Shown piece after piece: positions 54,925 to 63,126 of a stretch of DNA of 64,000 nucleotides (positions are counted from its first letter, which is position 1; each line of letters begins with the position of its first letter). The notes under the pieces are model-generated. The model saw nothing but the letters and a program-made list of their open reading frames with translations, was not told the DNA's origin and ran no database searches. This DNA is from Candidatus Nanoarchaeia archaeon (lineage in GTDB: Archaea; Nanobdellota; Nanobdellia; Woesearchaeales; JACPBV01). The DNA lies in assembly GCA_028279655.1 (NCBI GenBank), contig JANQNH010000005.1, positions 80,962-144,961 on the forward strand. Reading direction: 5' to 3'. The position numbers and the translations under genes were made by a program.

Positions 54925-55359
54925 TTACGAAGAGTCGATTTCTCTGTTTTTTACCTTTTCTCGTACTATTAATTGATAGATCTCCATCCTATGGGAATTA
55001 AAATCATTACCATGGATCAGCCCAAATCTGGCTCTGTCACTGGAGACATCCACAAGATATATAATGGCACATGGCGCATCTGCACCTTTAAGAAAAAAAT
55101 TCACCTGCTCGTCTATTCCCAAAACAGCATCATTCTCAAATACCTTTTCAGGCTTCACATGTTCTGGAGTTTTGGCCACATATTCCAGTGGATTATATGT
55201 AAGCCCGATCCTTACCTTTTGCTCACGTTCAATAATCTCCTGGAGCTCAAATCCGATATTGTGGGTTTCATAATTCTTATCCCCAGGCAGACAGTTATAA
55301 TACCTTGTAGGCACCAATACCCCTTCCTCATTCAGAAATCTGCATATAAGGTTAAACAT
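54925..55359 (-). CDS. Hypothetical protein
   Basis: A 144-residue soluble protein without recognised domain. It has a short aromatic N-terminus (MFNLICRFLNEEG) and a β-rich body including FFLKGADAPCAIIYLVDVSSD. The TATA-like element on this strand lies near 55385-55395 (TTTAAAATCA). Function unknown. Confidence 0.5.
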   Translation of the reverse strand: MFNLICRFLNEEGVLVPTRYYNCLPGDKNYETHNIGFELQEIIEREQKVRIGLTYNPLEYVAKTPEHVKPEKVFENDAVLGIDEQVNFFLKGADAPCAIIYLVDVSSDRARFGLIHGNDFNSHRMEIYQLIVREKVKNREIDSS

Positions 55360-55623
55360 CCTGGATCCATCCCATTCACCCCTTATACCTCATAAGAACG
55401 AAACAATGATTTTAAACCTTTCGGAATGGTGTATGGGTTGTGGCATGTTGGTTTTGATTTTATACATACCACCCAAATATATCATCCTAAATAATTCAAC
55501 TATATAACCCCAAAAAACAATACCTGCTTTATTTGTTAGAACTCAATACTTAGATATTTACTTCTAAACCAAAGAACCCATACCAAGACCTAAAGGCTGC
55601 AATTATAAAGAAAATCCGTAAAA

Positions 55624-55631
55624 TTTATATA
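55624..55631 (+). promoter_or_regulatory. TATA box of the candidate small RNA
   Basis: TTTATATA at 55624-55631 lies 23-30 bases before the predicted 5' end of the RNA at 55654, the normal archaeal TATA-to-start distance. The surrounding bases are AT-rich and no ORF starts downstream on this strand. Confidence 0.5.
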
Positions 55632-55653
55632 TCTCTCCCCTATACTATACTAC

Positions 55654-55726
55654 GACAGTAATGCGCTCAGGCGTTTCACTCTGTGAGACAAGTGAGATTA
55701 TGGCTCTTAGAGCCCTGGTTACTGTC
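55654..55726 (+). ncRNA. Candidate structured small RNA
   Basis: The 73-nt segment is closed by an 8-bp perfect stem GACAGTAA/TTACTGTC. Inside are TTTCACT/AGTGAGA (7 bp, one G-U) and GGCTC-TTA-GAGCC. A TATA box sits 23-30 bases upstream and a T-rich run follows (CATTTTCTTATTATCTTC). The size is tRNA-like, but no T-loop or anticodon arm is present, and no C/D or H/ACA box set is clear. It lies in the otherwise empty 55360-55749 stretch. Confidence 0.5.
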
Positions 55727-55749
55727 ATTTTCTTATTATCTTCTTTAAT

Positions 55750-56219
55750 TCATATATCTAACTTAACAATGTTATAATCTTTAAACTCTCCCTTCCTGAT
55801 ATCCTTGCCAGCTAAATCAATAAAAGAAGGTTTTGAGAATTTTGTCTGCAGTATATCCTCAGGCTTTAACTTGGCTATCTTTGAGATATGATCATATATC
55901 ATGTTTTTAATTTCGTGAAAATGGCTGTCAAAATCATTACACATCTGTATAGATAATTCATTATTCTTTACTGCCTTCTTAATCAATTCAATAACTACAG
56001 CAGTATGAAACCGTAGTCTAAATCTCAATTTACTCCTCCTATTGCTTTTGGAATCTATCCTCAATTCACCACAATTAAAAGAATGGAGAAGGGAATCCTT
56101 TACCTTTTGAGGTATATTTACCCCATAAACTTCTTTTTGTTTTTGACAAGCACGATAGAATAGTCCTTATCAAGAATGTCGCTTCCTGACTTGTCAATCT
56201 GTATTAATACTATGTCCAT
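55750..56219 (-). pseudogene. Gene split by a -1 frameshift in an A-run
   Basis: The upstream frame MDIVLIQIDKSGSDILDKDY...VLVKNKK starts at ATG 56219 behind a TATA-like CTTATAAATTA and runs into a stop at FMG. Shifting back by one base at the AAAAA run (56134-56138) gives EVYGVNIPQKVKDSLLHSF continuing in the frame that ends at 55750 with RFHTAVVIELIKKAVK...KLDI. The joined product is about 155 residues and reads smoothly. I recognise no function. Either one A is missing (mutation or sequencing error), or the C-AAA-AAG site permits programmed -1 slippage. The second frame alone (55750-56064) has only a TTG start. Confidence 0.65.
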
Positions 56220-56309
56220 CAAAATTTAGGAAGATAATATAATTTATAAGCATTTCTAAGAAACTCAAAAAATATCAAACCAGGCCCCAAATATTCCAAC
56301 CACAAAGAA

Positions 56310-56714
56310 TCAACCTATATGTTCTACTATATGGACCTGGCCTGATTGATCAAGTCCGGTAATTATTAATCTCTCCATAAATTCAGTTTGTTGACCATTC
56401 AACTCATGTAGTGTGTTGCCTTCCCTTCTCACAACACTTAACCTGCCATCCAGATCTAAAGAATCATCAGCACTTAATATCAATCTACCTTCATCTAGCC
56501 TTGTAACAGTTTCAACAAAATCAGCAGACCACCTTTCTACGTTTTTGCTTAGAAGGTAGATAGATGCATCATAATCTGGAACTATCTGTTGGATGCTGCC
56601 TATGTATAATCCCTCCCTCCATGTTAGGGTAATAGCACTTCCAGGAGGGATTTGCCTTTGAATCTGTTGTCTTTCCCATGAAAGATATCTCATTGCTTTT
56701 TCAGTGTAATCCAT
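56310..56714 (-). CDS. Hypothetical protein
   Basis: A 134-residue soluble protein with no recognised domain. The first half is mixed (YLSWERQQIQRQIPPGSAIT), and the rest is β-rich with LILSADDSLDLDGRL. The gene is separate from its upstream neighbour by 32 bases, in the same direction, possibly an operon of two unknowns with the 56747 gene. Confidence 0.5.
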   Translation of the reverse strand: MDYTEKAMRYLSWERQQIQRQIPPGSAITLTWREGLYIGSIQQIVPDYDASIYLLSKNVERWSADFVETVTRLDEGRLILSADDSLDLDGRLSVVRREGNTLHELNGQQTEFMERLIITGLDQSGQVHIVEHIG

Positions 56715-56746
56715 TTTCTAGGAGAATGCTTTTCCACTTAAAAACC

Positions 56747-57295
56747 TTATTGTCTAGCACCTTTTTTCCAGAAATAAGTTTTATTGACTCTACCATGACC
56801 TATAATAATCGGTCCTAATCGAAGATACCATGGTTCAAAAAGAGCGGTGTAAATTGTCAAAAGTTCCTTGGATTTCGTATTATATTGCAATACTGTTTTT
56901 AATGAAGAATGGTCATCAAAATTCCAGACATCACTTGACCTGAAATATTCGAACTCTAAGAGGGATTCTCTCTCGTCTAAGCGCCTTTTTTGCACCAAAT
57001 AATGACCTACCCTTCTCTCATCAGCCCCCCATTGATGGTGACTTTCCTCAATTATCTTGCCACCTTGGGATAAACAATAAGGGCCATCTGATCCTAGTAC
57101 CTTTTTTCTATGGGATTGGATTTGATGATCTGAACTATAGTCAATAGAATCATCTATAGTATCTATTATTATCTGAGCTTTTTGGACATGGACCTCTGCC
57201 TGAAATTCATCAGGTCTGACCTGGGTAACATTGCATAAATCGTTTATCAGTGCCCATACTCGCATCTCTGCATTATGACTAAACTTACCAGTCAT
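56747..57295 (-). CDS. Hypothetical protein
   Basis: A 182-residue soluble protein with a basic, aromatic C-terminus (GHGRVNKTYFWKKGARQ). No known domain or motif is recognised. A TATA-like TATTTATAAGTAC is 20-30 bases upstream, near 57316-57326, indicating it is the first gene of the unit with the 56310 gene. Confidence 0.5.
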   Translation of the reverse strand: MTGKFSHNAEMRVWALINDLCNVTQVRPDEFQAEVHVQKAQIIIDTIDDSIDYSSDHQIQSHRKKVLGSDGPYCLSQGGKIIEESHHQWGADERRVGHYLVQKRRLDERESLLEFEYFRSSDVWNFDDHSSLKTVLQYNTKSKELLTIYTALFEPWYLRLGPIIIGHGRVNKTYFWKKGARQ

Positions 57296-57370
57296 AAAGA
57301 GGGGGAATGATTATGTACTTATAAATATTCATGCAAATCTATGTAACAGGTTAAGACATGAACGAGAACG

Positions 57371-57386
57371 CCTTAACTTGTTAAGG
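57371..57386. repeat. Perfect palindrome CCTTAACTTGTTAAGG
   Basis: A 7-bp perfect inverted repeat around TT. The related TTCTAACTTGTTAGAA occurs at 62204-62219, and both are followed after ~10-20 bases by GGTGGG. It could be a protein-binding site or the base of a hairpin. The surrounding gap (57296-57525) has no other feature that I can see. Confidence 0.45.
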
Positions 57387-57525
57387 TGTATGGTGGGAAA
57401 AGAGATGTTATAGTGGGTTTTGGCTCTATCCAAACAAAGAAATCAGAAGGGGGTGGGGAGCATTGGTAATTACATAAAGAGCAAATGGAGCGTATTCCCC
57501 CTATTGAAAAACTATAGTTATTGGT

Positions 57526-57738
57526 TTAAATAGAGTTGGTTGTTTTCAATGGTTTGAAATCTGTACTTATTTCATTATAGTATTGTTCAGCAAAATGGGC
57601 AACACCACAGAAGGTGTTTATAACCTTTAGAAAAGAAGGCAGTGCAGTTTCCTTTGGCTTATCTTTGTCATAACTATGGGGAACCCCAAATAGCTTTGGG
57701 GCAAGGGTTTTTTGAGTTACGAGAGAAAGATCAAACAA
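57526..57738 (-). CDS. Small ORF, uncertain
   Basis: A 70-residue reading frame starting at TTG, with CATTATAAACC about 15-25 bases upstream on this strand, overlapping the TATA of the divergent gene at 57777. The product (FGVPHSYDKDKPKETALPSF...INTFCGVAHFAEQYYNEIS) has a protein-like composition but no recognised domain. It could be spurious. Confidence 0.35.
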   Translation of the reverse strand: MFDLSLVTQKTLAPKLFGVPHSYDKDKPKETALPSFLKVINTFCGVAHFAEQYYNEISTDFKPLKTTNSI

Positions 57739-57776
57739 GAGGAAGGTTTATAATGGGATGCTCGTTTTTTTAGACA

Positions 57777-58577
57777 ATGAACCAATCAGATGAAAATCTA
57801 AATCGTTTAATTGATTTAGTCAATGAATCTCGTGATCTATGGTACTTGAATGAAGTTCAAGAACTTTCAGAACAATTGTATGCAGGACTTTCAGGTGGTG
57901 CTCTTAGGCAGGAATTTTTGAGACAAAGTATTGATAAAGATACTGAGACAAAAAGGAAGGCTACTTTGGCATATGAATATGTTTTGATAAGGCAGATGTT
58001 TGAAGATCAAGAAGAAGTGAAACAGGGCATTGAATTGCTAATGCAAACAGAACCTTCATTATCTAACCTAGAAGCAGATGTAGCTCTTGTGGGGATGGAT
58101 TATATAGGTCAATGCATAGAACAACAAAAGTTACTTGTTCCAAAAGAGATGGATAAAATAGTGTTAGACAGGTATGCCCAGAGTTATGATAACCTAATTT
58201 TTTATGATAAGCCCTTTGTTACGCTTGTGCATCAGGTTAATGGTGGATGTAAAATACATACTATCAAAGATGAAACAGGGGCTGCCATAGGCAAAATAGA
58301 TTTGGTAGGTAAGACAGATTATTGCGCAGAAGGAACGTTTAGTATAATGACTCATTCAGTTACGTTCAGTGGATCCATAGAACAGGCTTGTGAGTATGTA
58401 AGGGAAAAACAAACTGATCCAAATATAATCAGTACTTCAAGTGAAGTCCTTTGCAACTATGTAGTACAGCGTTACATCCACATGAGGATATGGAATACAT
58501 TCAAGGACTTTTTTCGTGATGGTAATGATGGTATCTCAATATTTAAACAAGCTGATGTTGATTTTTTACAAGATTAA
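57777..58577 (+). CDS. Hypothetical protein
   Basis: A 266-residue soluble, acidic protein. The first ~120 residues are helical (ENLNRLIDLVNESRDLWYLN...). A β-rich middle (YDKPFVTLVHQVNGGCKIHTIKDETG) follows, then a helical C-terminus. No family is recognised. TATA-like GGTTTATAATG lies about 25 bases before the start, so it is leaderless. Confidence 0.5.
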   Translation: MNQSDENLNRLIDLVNESRDLWYLNEVQELSEQLYAGLSGGALRQEFLRQSIDKDTETKRKATLAYEYVLIRQMFEDQEEVKQGIELLMQTEPSLSNLEADVALVGMDYIGQCIEQQKLLVPKEMDKIVLDRYAQSYDNLIFYDKPFVTLVHQVNGGCKIHTIKDETGAAIGKIDLVGKTDYCAEGTFSIMTHSVTFSGSIEQACEYVREKQTDPNIISTSSEVLCNYVVQRYIHMRIWNTFKDFFRDGNDGISIFKQADVDFLQD

Positions 58578-58711
58578 TATTGTTCTGAATTTATCGGTAG
58601 GTGGCTGAGAACAGGAATTTTGACATATCTCAAAAAACCAGGTATCATGAAGGTACATTGGCTGTTACCAAAAAAACAAATCCTTAAAAATGGACTGCAA
58701 TTTTCATCATT

Positions 58712-59833
58712 ATGCCGAATGCCTATACTTTAGAAAGGAAAGTGCAGTTTAATAGTCTACCATTTTTGGGAAAAAGATCAGTGACCATGACTTTAGGTCC
58801 TGGACAAAATGGAATTGAATTTGTCTGCCCCCAAGGTATAATTCCTTGCGATAGTGAACATCTCAACACTTACCTAAGGGTATGGGGCCATATGCTTGTT
58901 ATCACTAATAAACCAGTAGAAAAGGTGGAATTTAAGGATATAGCAGTTTTAGTTCCAGAACATATAGTCTCGGCATGTCATTATGCTGGGATTACAGATG
59001 CTCAGATTGAATTATTGGATCCTGTTTTCAAGGAAGGGCACATACCAAAAGGTTTGGAAAAATTGATATTTAGAGGAAATCCTAACAGAATCAAGAATAT
59101 GGCAGCTTACTTGATGAAAGGGAGGTCCAAGGAGAATGTTAATAAATATACTGCAGGATTATCTGAAGCAGAAACCCTACCATGGGGCATTAGAAATGTT
59201 CTCTTTAGAGGAATACCGCCAAATTGGAATGTTGCATCAACTCCTGCCATGGATGGCTCAATCAGGGAGTTTTACACTGGATTGATGGCTAATAGAACAC
59301 CAATAAATAGTAAGAGGATTCCTGAGTTTGAGGTTATTAAGGAAATTAGAAGACCAGGTAAATATGGTATCATGGCTGTCCTTCCACCCATAAGTCCGGG
59401 AAAACTTACAGTATCTGTTTTAGGGATGCCAAATGATCTCTATGATTGTCACCCACAAGAATTTGAGGTATTGGATGTATATAATGAAATTGAAAACCAT
59501 ATAAATGCCAGAACATTGAATAGACCCCCAAGAATTATGTATTTTGGAAACTATAGAGATTTTTTCCAATCCAACCTCAAATGTAATAGTCTAACTATTA
59601 CAAAGGGTATGCCCGTGGAAGAGAAATGGGCTAAGATGCGCCCACCATATCATAAAACCGGTAATGAACAGTTCGCGCATATACTATCTGACCTTGGGGG
59701 AGAGATTCAGGGAGTTTTTGGTGGTAGGTTATACGCCCACATAATTTTATATGACGGAGGAGGAGGACATTCCAACAGGGTTTTTTGGTTTAAATACATG
59801 CCAGGACATGGTTATGTCAGAAGAGTAGCATGA
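58712..59833 (+). CDS. Hypothetical protein
   Basis: A 373-residue soluble protein with a β-rich N-terminus (VTMTLGPGQNGIEFVCPQGIIP) and a Gly-rich C-terminal segment (ILYDGGGGHSNRVFWFKYMPGHGYVRRVA). No family or catalytic motif is recognised. Preceded by TATA-like CCTTAAAAATG, it is monocistronic in the accessory region. Confidence 0.5.
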   Translation: MPNAYTLERKVQFNSLPFLGKRSVTMTLGPGQNGIEFVCPQGIIPCDSEHLNTYLRVWGHMLVITNKPVEKVEFKDIAVLVPEHIVSACHYAGITDAQIELLDPVFKEGHIPKGLEKLIFRGNPNRIKNMAAYLMKGRSKENVNKYTAGLSEAETLPWGIRNVLFRGIPPNWNVASTPAMDGSIREFYTGLMANRTPINSKRIPEFEVIKEIRRPGKYGIMAVLPPISPGKLTVSVLGMPNDLYDCHPQEFEVLDVYNEIENHINARTLNRPPRIMYFGNYRDFFQSNLKCNSLTITKGMPVEEKWAKMRPPYHKTGNEQFAHILSDLGGEIQGVFGGRLYAHIILYDGGGGHSNRVFWFKYMPGHGYVRRVA

Positions 59834-60078
59834 TTCACATATTAAAACCTGAATTGTACATTTAGAATCTAATTATCGCTTTGAGGTAAACAAGCACGAA
59901 GAGCATGATTTTAAGAAACATAATACAATCATGAGGTTGGATATATTTAGTCCAAAGGTATATTGCTACAAGTTTTTTACCAAACCGACTAGGGATAATA
60001 AGTAGTTGCATTCTTTATACGGGGGGGGTTGTAAGTAGGGAGAATTTTAGGAATAGGATAAATCCTTCTGGTGGATGA

Positions 60079-60897
60079 CTATCTTTTTTTAGGGGGTCTC
60101 CCCCTATTTTCCGACCAATTGATACAAACGTGTGATCGGTAACCCACCTTTCCTATGTAACCTATAACCTCTGGATCCTCAAATATTTTAGATAATGCTT
60201 CATCATAACCTAGGAATTCACTTGAGATTTGTTTTCTGTTATAGAACCTTCTCATTAATCCTCCCAACTCAGGATTGAGGTACCCTGATTCGCCTTTGGA
60301 TTTAACATTAGTTTGGCTTAGTAGATGTAGTGTTTCTGTCTTGTTCTCCGGTTTTATGGTATTGCTTTGGCCTTTTTTGTCAAAAATGGGTTTTCTTCCC
60401 ATGACATATTCCTTTAATAGATCCATGTCTTTCTTTTCACGATGATTGTGCCATCTGTCTATATGCGATTCGTAAGTTGCTCCACCAAATCTTTCATTAA
60501 TCCTATCATATTCTAGTACTCTTATTATCGCTCCAACATAGTTTAACCTTTCTTCCTCTTTATTGTGCCTTAGATTCAAGGCTTTCAATGTTTCCATAAG
60601 TTCAGGATTATCATACCTTCTTTCTTTTGTGTTGTAAGTTGATATATTGGAGGGACTCAACAATACCAGGTCTTCTGGATTCTCTATTCTTTTTTTGCTC
60701 AAGTCACTGTTGTCAACGATATCCCTGTCTCCCCTGATATAGCTGAATAAGAAAGTAAGGTCCAGGGTTTCTTCTTTGTTTGATTCTAATCTTATCTGCT
60801 CCTCTATAAAACGTTTATACTCTGCTCTCTCTATATTTAGAATCCCCCATCTATCTTCATATTCTTGGACTATTGATTCTATGGTCATATCGAACAC
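60079..60897 (-). CDS. Hypothetical protein
   Basis: A 272-residue charged helical protein ending in an AT-hook-like RGRPPKKR. That tail suggests possible DNA contact, but no DNA-binding fold is evident. The rest is not recognised. The gap downstream (59834-60078) holds only a run of nine G at about 60021. Upstream is repeat copy A of the fic2 cassette. Confidence 0.5.
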   Translation of the reverse strand: MFDMTIESIVQEYEDRWGILNIERAEYKRFIEEQIRLESNKEETLDLTFLFSYIRGDRDIVDNSDLSKKRIENPEDLVLLSPSNISTYNTKERRYDNPELMETLKALNLRHNKEEERLNYVGAIIRVLEYDRINERFGGATYESHIDRWHNHREKKDMDLLKEYVMGRKPIFDKKGQSNTIKPENKTETLHLLSQTNVKSKGESGYLNPELGGLMRRFYNRKQISSEFLGYDEALSKIFEDPEVIGYIGKVGYRSHVCINWSENRGRPPKKR

Positions 60898-60955
60898 CTA
60901 ATACGTCTAGAACACCTTCTATAAGGAGAATACTTTTTTAGTTATAAAGGTATGC

Positions 60956-61091
60956 GTTTATTAAACACACAATTTGGGACAGGGGGTGCCGCTATGCTTA
61001 AACATCGTGTTTAAGGGATGAGGTTTTTGAGGAGTGAGTAAAGGAGGAGTTGTTTCGTAGAAATGGGGGTAGGTAGGGTTTGTGTGGCTAC
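60956..61091. repeat. Long direct repeat, copy A (3' side of fic2)
   Basis: It shares three blocks with copy B (62036-62246), in the same order and orientation: a ~29-base block starting GTTTATTA and containing ATTTGGGA, a ~33-base block containing AGGGATGAGGTTTTTGAGGA, and a final GGGTTTGTGTGGCTAC. The blocks differ by only a few transitions. The fic2 gene lies exactly between copies. Copy A is 136 bases. Confidence 0.8.
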
Positions 61092-61104
61092 CAAAGTAAC
61101 TCAA

Positions 61105-61956
61105 CTACTGAAACCTTTTTTTATTTACCGACAAATATCTTCTTAAGAAATAGTTGACAAATCCTTCTTCCCCTTTCTGTAACGCTTTGTAATAAGATCT
61201 CCTTTTTTTGTATTCGATAATCAACATAGGATATCCATTATGCCAGAGGATATGATTCATTAATAATCTTCCTATCCTACCATTCCCATCACCAAAAGGA
61301 TGGATACTCTCAAACCTGTAATGTGCTCTGGCAGAAAGCTCTACTACATTTAACTTGTCTTGATTTATGAATTTTATAAGCTGACCCATAAGTTTTTTTA
61401 CATCCTGCCAATCTGGAGCAACATAATTCCCGACTCTGACAAGATAATCTCTGTACTTTCCACCTATATCTGGTTTTGTCTCTCCAAAAACATCTTTATG
61501 CCATTCAAGCAGGAGGTTGTGAGATATTTCTTCTTTGTTATCTAACATTTTTAGGAAAACCTTAGAGTGTGCTTCTGTTTCCTTAATATCCCTTAGTGGC
61601 TTATTTGGAGCGATCTTGTCATGGATAATTTCTCTTGCTTCTTCAAGTGTTATAGTTGAACCCTCTATAGCGTTTGTATTATACGTAAAGGCAATAGCAA
61701 TCTGTTCTTTCACTTTTTCCTTTATAGTTTTTGGATAGGTACTCCATTCTTTTTCAAAGCTTTTTTTTATTTTTTCAATCATTTCGTATAAGACATCTTT
61801 TGATTTACTTTCTAGTTCCTTCTTTATTATGTCAAGATTCTTAGGAATTTTCTTTCCAAGATATTTCTCTCTAGTTATAACTTTTTTGTGCTCTCTAAAT
61901 GAGTGCTGTAAATAGTAATATTCCTTTGTTCCTTTCTTTCTTTTGATTATTCTCAT
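61105..61956 (-). CDS. Fic family protein (class II, fic2)
   Basis: A 283-residue protein (from MRIIKRKK). It has Fic motif HPFGDGNGRIGR (219-230) and inhibitory motif TNAIEG (94-99) N-terminal to the core, class II like fic1. The N-terminus (TKEYYYLQHSFREHKKVITREKYLGKK) aligns with that of fic1. The ATG at 61956 lies about 27 bases from TATA TTTAAATAG (61978-61986), so it is leaderless; an upstream ATG at 61971 inside the operator motif is the alternative. Direct repeats flank it. No antitoxin gene is adjacent; the product's target is unknown. Confidence 0.9.
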   Translation of the reverse strand: MRIIKRKKGTKEYYYLQHSFREHKKVITREKYLGKKIPKNLDIIKKELESKSKDVLYEMIEKIKKSFEKEWSTYPKTIKEKVKEQIAIAFTYNTNAIEGSTITLEEAREIIHDKIAPNKPLRDIKETEAHSKVFLKMLDNKEEISHNLLLEWHKDVFGETKPDIGGKYRDYLVRVGNYVAPDWQDVKKLMGQLIKFINQDKLNVVELSARAHYRFESIHPFGDGNGRIGRLLMNHILWHNGYPMLIIEYKKRRSYYKALQKGEEGFVNYFLRRYLSVNKKRFQ

Positions 61957-61963
61957 AATGGTT

Positions 61964-62018
61964 GTTACCATTACAAACTATTTAAATTTTTTGTTTTTGG
62001 TATTTTCGTAATGGTAAT
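61964..62018 (-). promoter_or_regulatory. fic2 promoter with inverted operator-like motifs
   Basis: On the minus strand GTAATGGTAAC (61974-61964) lies between the TATA box (61986-61978) and the ATG. An inverted copy, GTAATGGTAAT on the plus strand, is at 62008-62018, 33 bases away. A further CGTAATG is at 62164-62170. Compared with fic1, TGTAGTGGTTAAC and TGTAATGGTAAC differ by one substitution and one base. Confidence 0.6.
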
Positions 62019-62035
62019 TATTTGGAGATTTTCTT

Positions 62036-62246
62036 GTTTATTAGATACACGATTTGGGATAGGGAGTTAGGGAATTTGAGGGGTAGAAGGCTTATAAAGA
62101 GGAAATGCGTATAGGGAGAACAGCGTGTTTGAGGGATGAGGTTTTTGAGGAATGAGAAATTTTCGTAATGACACCAACGAGGGATCGACTGAAGGTGGAG
62201 CTGTTCTAACTTGTTAGAATAGTGGTTGGTGGGTTTGTGTGGCTAC
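62036..62246. repeat. Long direct repeat, copy B (5' side of fic2)
   Basis: It matches copy A at 60956-61091 in three ordered blocks, but contains two extra segments: one of ~50 bases after the first block and one of ~60 bases holding the TTCTAACTTGTTAGAA palindrome. It fills most of the gap between fic2 and the receiver-like gene, a stretch with no ORF. Confidence 0.78.
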
Positions 62247-62316
62247 AACTGAATGAAAGAAAGAGGAGGTGGAATGGAGAAAGGTTTAAAAGTCGATTTT
62301 CATTCTCCTACCTATC

Positions 62317-62685
62317 ATGGCAAACATACTGGTAGTTAATGATAATCAGAGAGTTTTAAGACGTATGAGTTCAGTTTTAAGAGGATTAGGCCATACTGTT
62401 AATACAGCTGTTGATCTAGCTGGTGGACGCAGGGCAGCTGAGAGTATCTCCATAGATATGTTGTTTTCTGATAAGAACCTTGGAGGATATTGGAGAGGGG
62501 TAATCCCTTTGCTAACCTATATGCAGGAAGAAAGACCTTGGGTTCCGGTTGTAATCACATCTGCCGAAGACGGACGTCAAGCAAGAAAGGAATTATACTG
62601 CCATGACTTTATCGAAACAAGTAGGCCTTATATTGATTATCTGAGAAGAGTTGTTGGTAGGTTTCTGCCTGATTATGAGAATTGA
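62317..62685 (+). CDS. Receiver (REC) domain-like protein, possibly degenerate
   Basis: A 122-residue single-domain protein. The first acidic cluster is VVNDN (one acid missing), the phosphoacceptor is Asp52 in LFSDKNLGG, and the Thr/Ser switch is VVITSAED (Thr81). The invariant Lys is replaced by Arg103 in TSRPYID. Phosphorylation is thus uncertain. There is no output domain or histidine kinase nearby. TATA-like GGTTTAAAAG (62282-62291) precedes it. Confidence 0.75.
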   Translation: MANILVVNDNQRVLRRMSSVLRGLGHTVNTAVDLAGGRRAAESISIDMLFSDKNLGGYWRGVIPLLTYMQEERPWVPVVITSAEDGRQARKELYCHDFIETSRPYIDYLRRVVGRFLPDYEN

Positions 62686-62722
62686 ATAATGGGGTGAGAG
62701 AGAATATATGAATCTAGTTTAG

Positions 62723-63040
62723 TTACATATTAATTAATACGATCAACAATCCTCCAAAAACAAGTATTGAAATTAATATGATACTCAATAGCAAATCCCT
62801 ATACGTAAAAAATACACCAGGTTTTTTTGAAAATTTATTTTTATAGAGAATAAAAAACAATAATAATAAGAAAAATAAAATTGAAAAACCAATACTAAAT
62901 AGTATAGAAATTAATGGATTAGTAGGTATAATCATGGAAACAAAATTTGAAAATAATAAGCTACATCCTACTGTGATTCCGGTTATCAATCCTACCAAAA
63001 TTTCTTTATCTGTTATTCCAATCACTCTGTTATATAACAA
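62723..63040 (-). CDS. Small membrane protein
   Basis: A 105-residue protein with three hydrophobic spans (LVGLITGITVGCSLLFSNFVSMII, LISILFSIGFSILFFLLLLFFILY and LLLSIILISILVFGGLLIVLI, each at most 20-25 residues). No known family is recognised. It has markedly more A+T than its neighbours. TATA-like TTTAAATGTACATA near 63050-63060. Confidence 0.55.
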   Translation of the reverse strand: MLYNRVIGITDKEILVGLITGITVGCSLLFSNFVSMIIPTNPLISILFSIGFSILFFLLLLFFILYKNKFSKKPGVFFTYRDLLLSIILISILVFGGLLIVLINM

Positions 63041-63126
63041 TGGATATGTACATTTAAATCTTTGGTAAGAAGATGTTACAATTTATGAGAAAGATTTAAA
63101 TAACATTTTCCATTAGCAAAAAGTAT

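Noticed and set aside
55654..55726. tRNA at the candidate small RNA
   Set aside because: The closing stem and size fit, but there is no T-loop, no anticodon arm and no D-arm.
60021..60029. Run of nine G
   Set aside because: A homopolymer at this length may be a sequencing artefact; it is not inside a gene and no feature depends on it.
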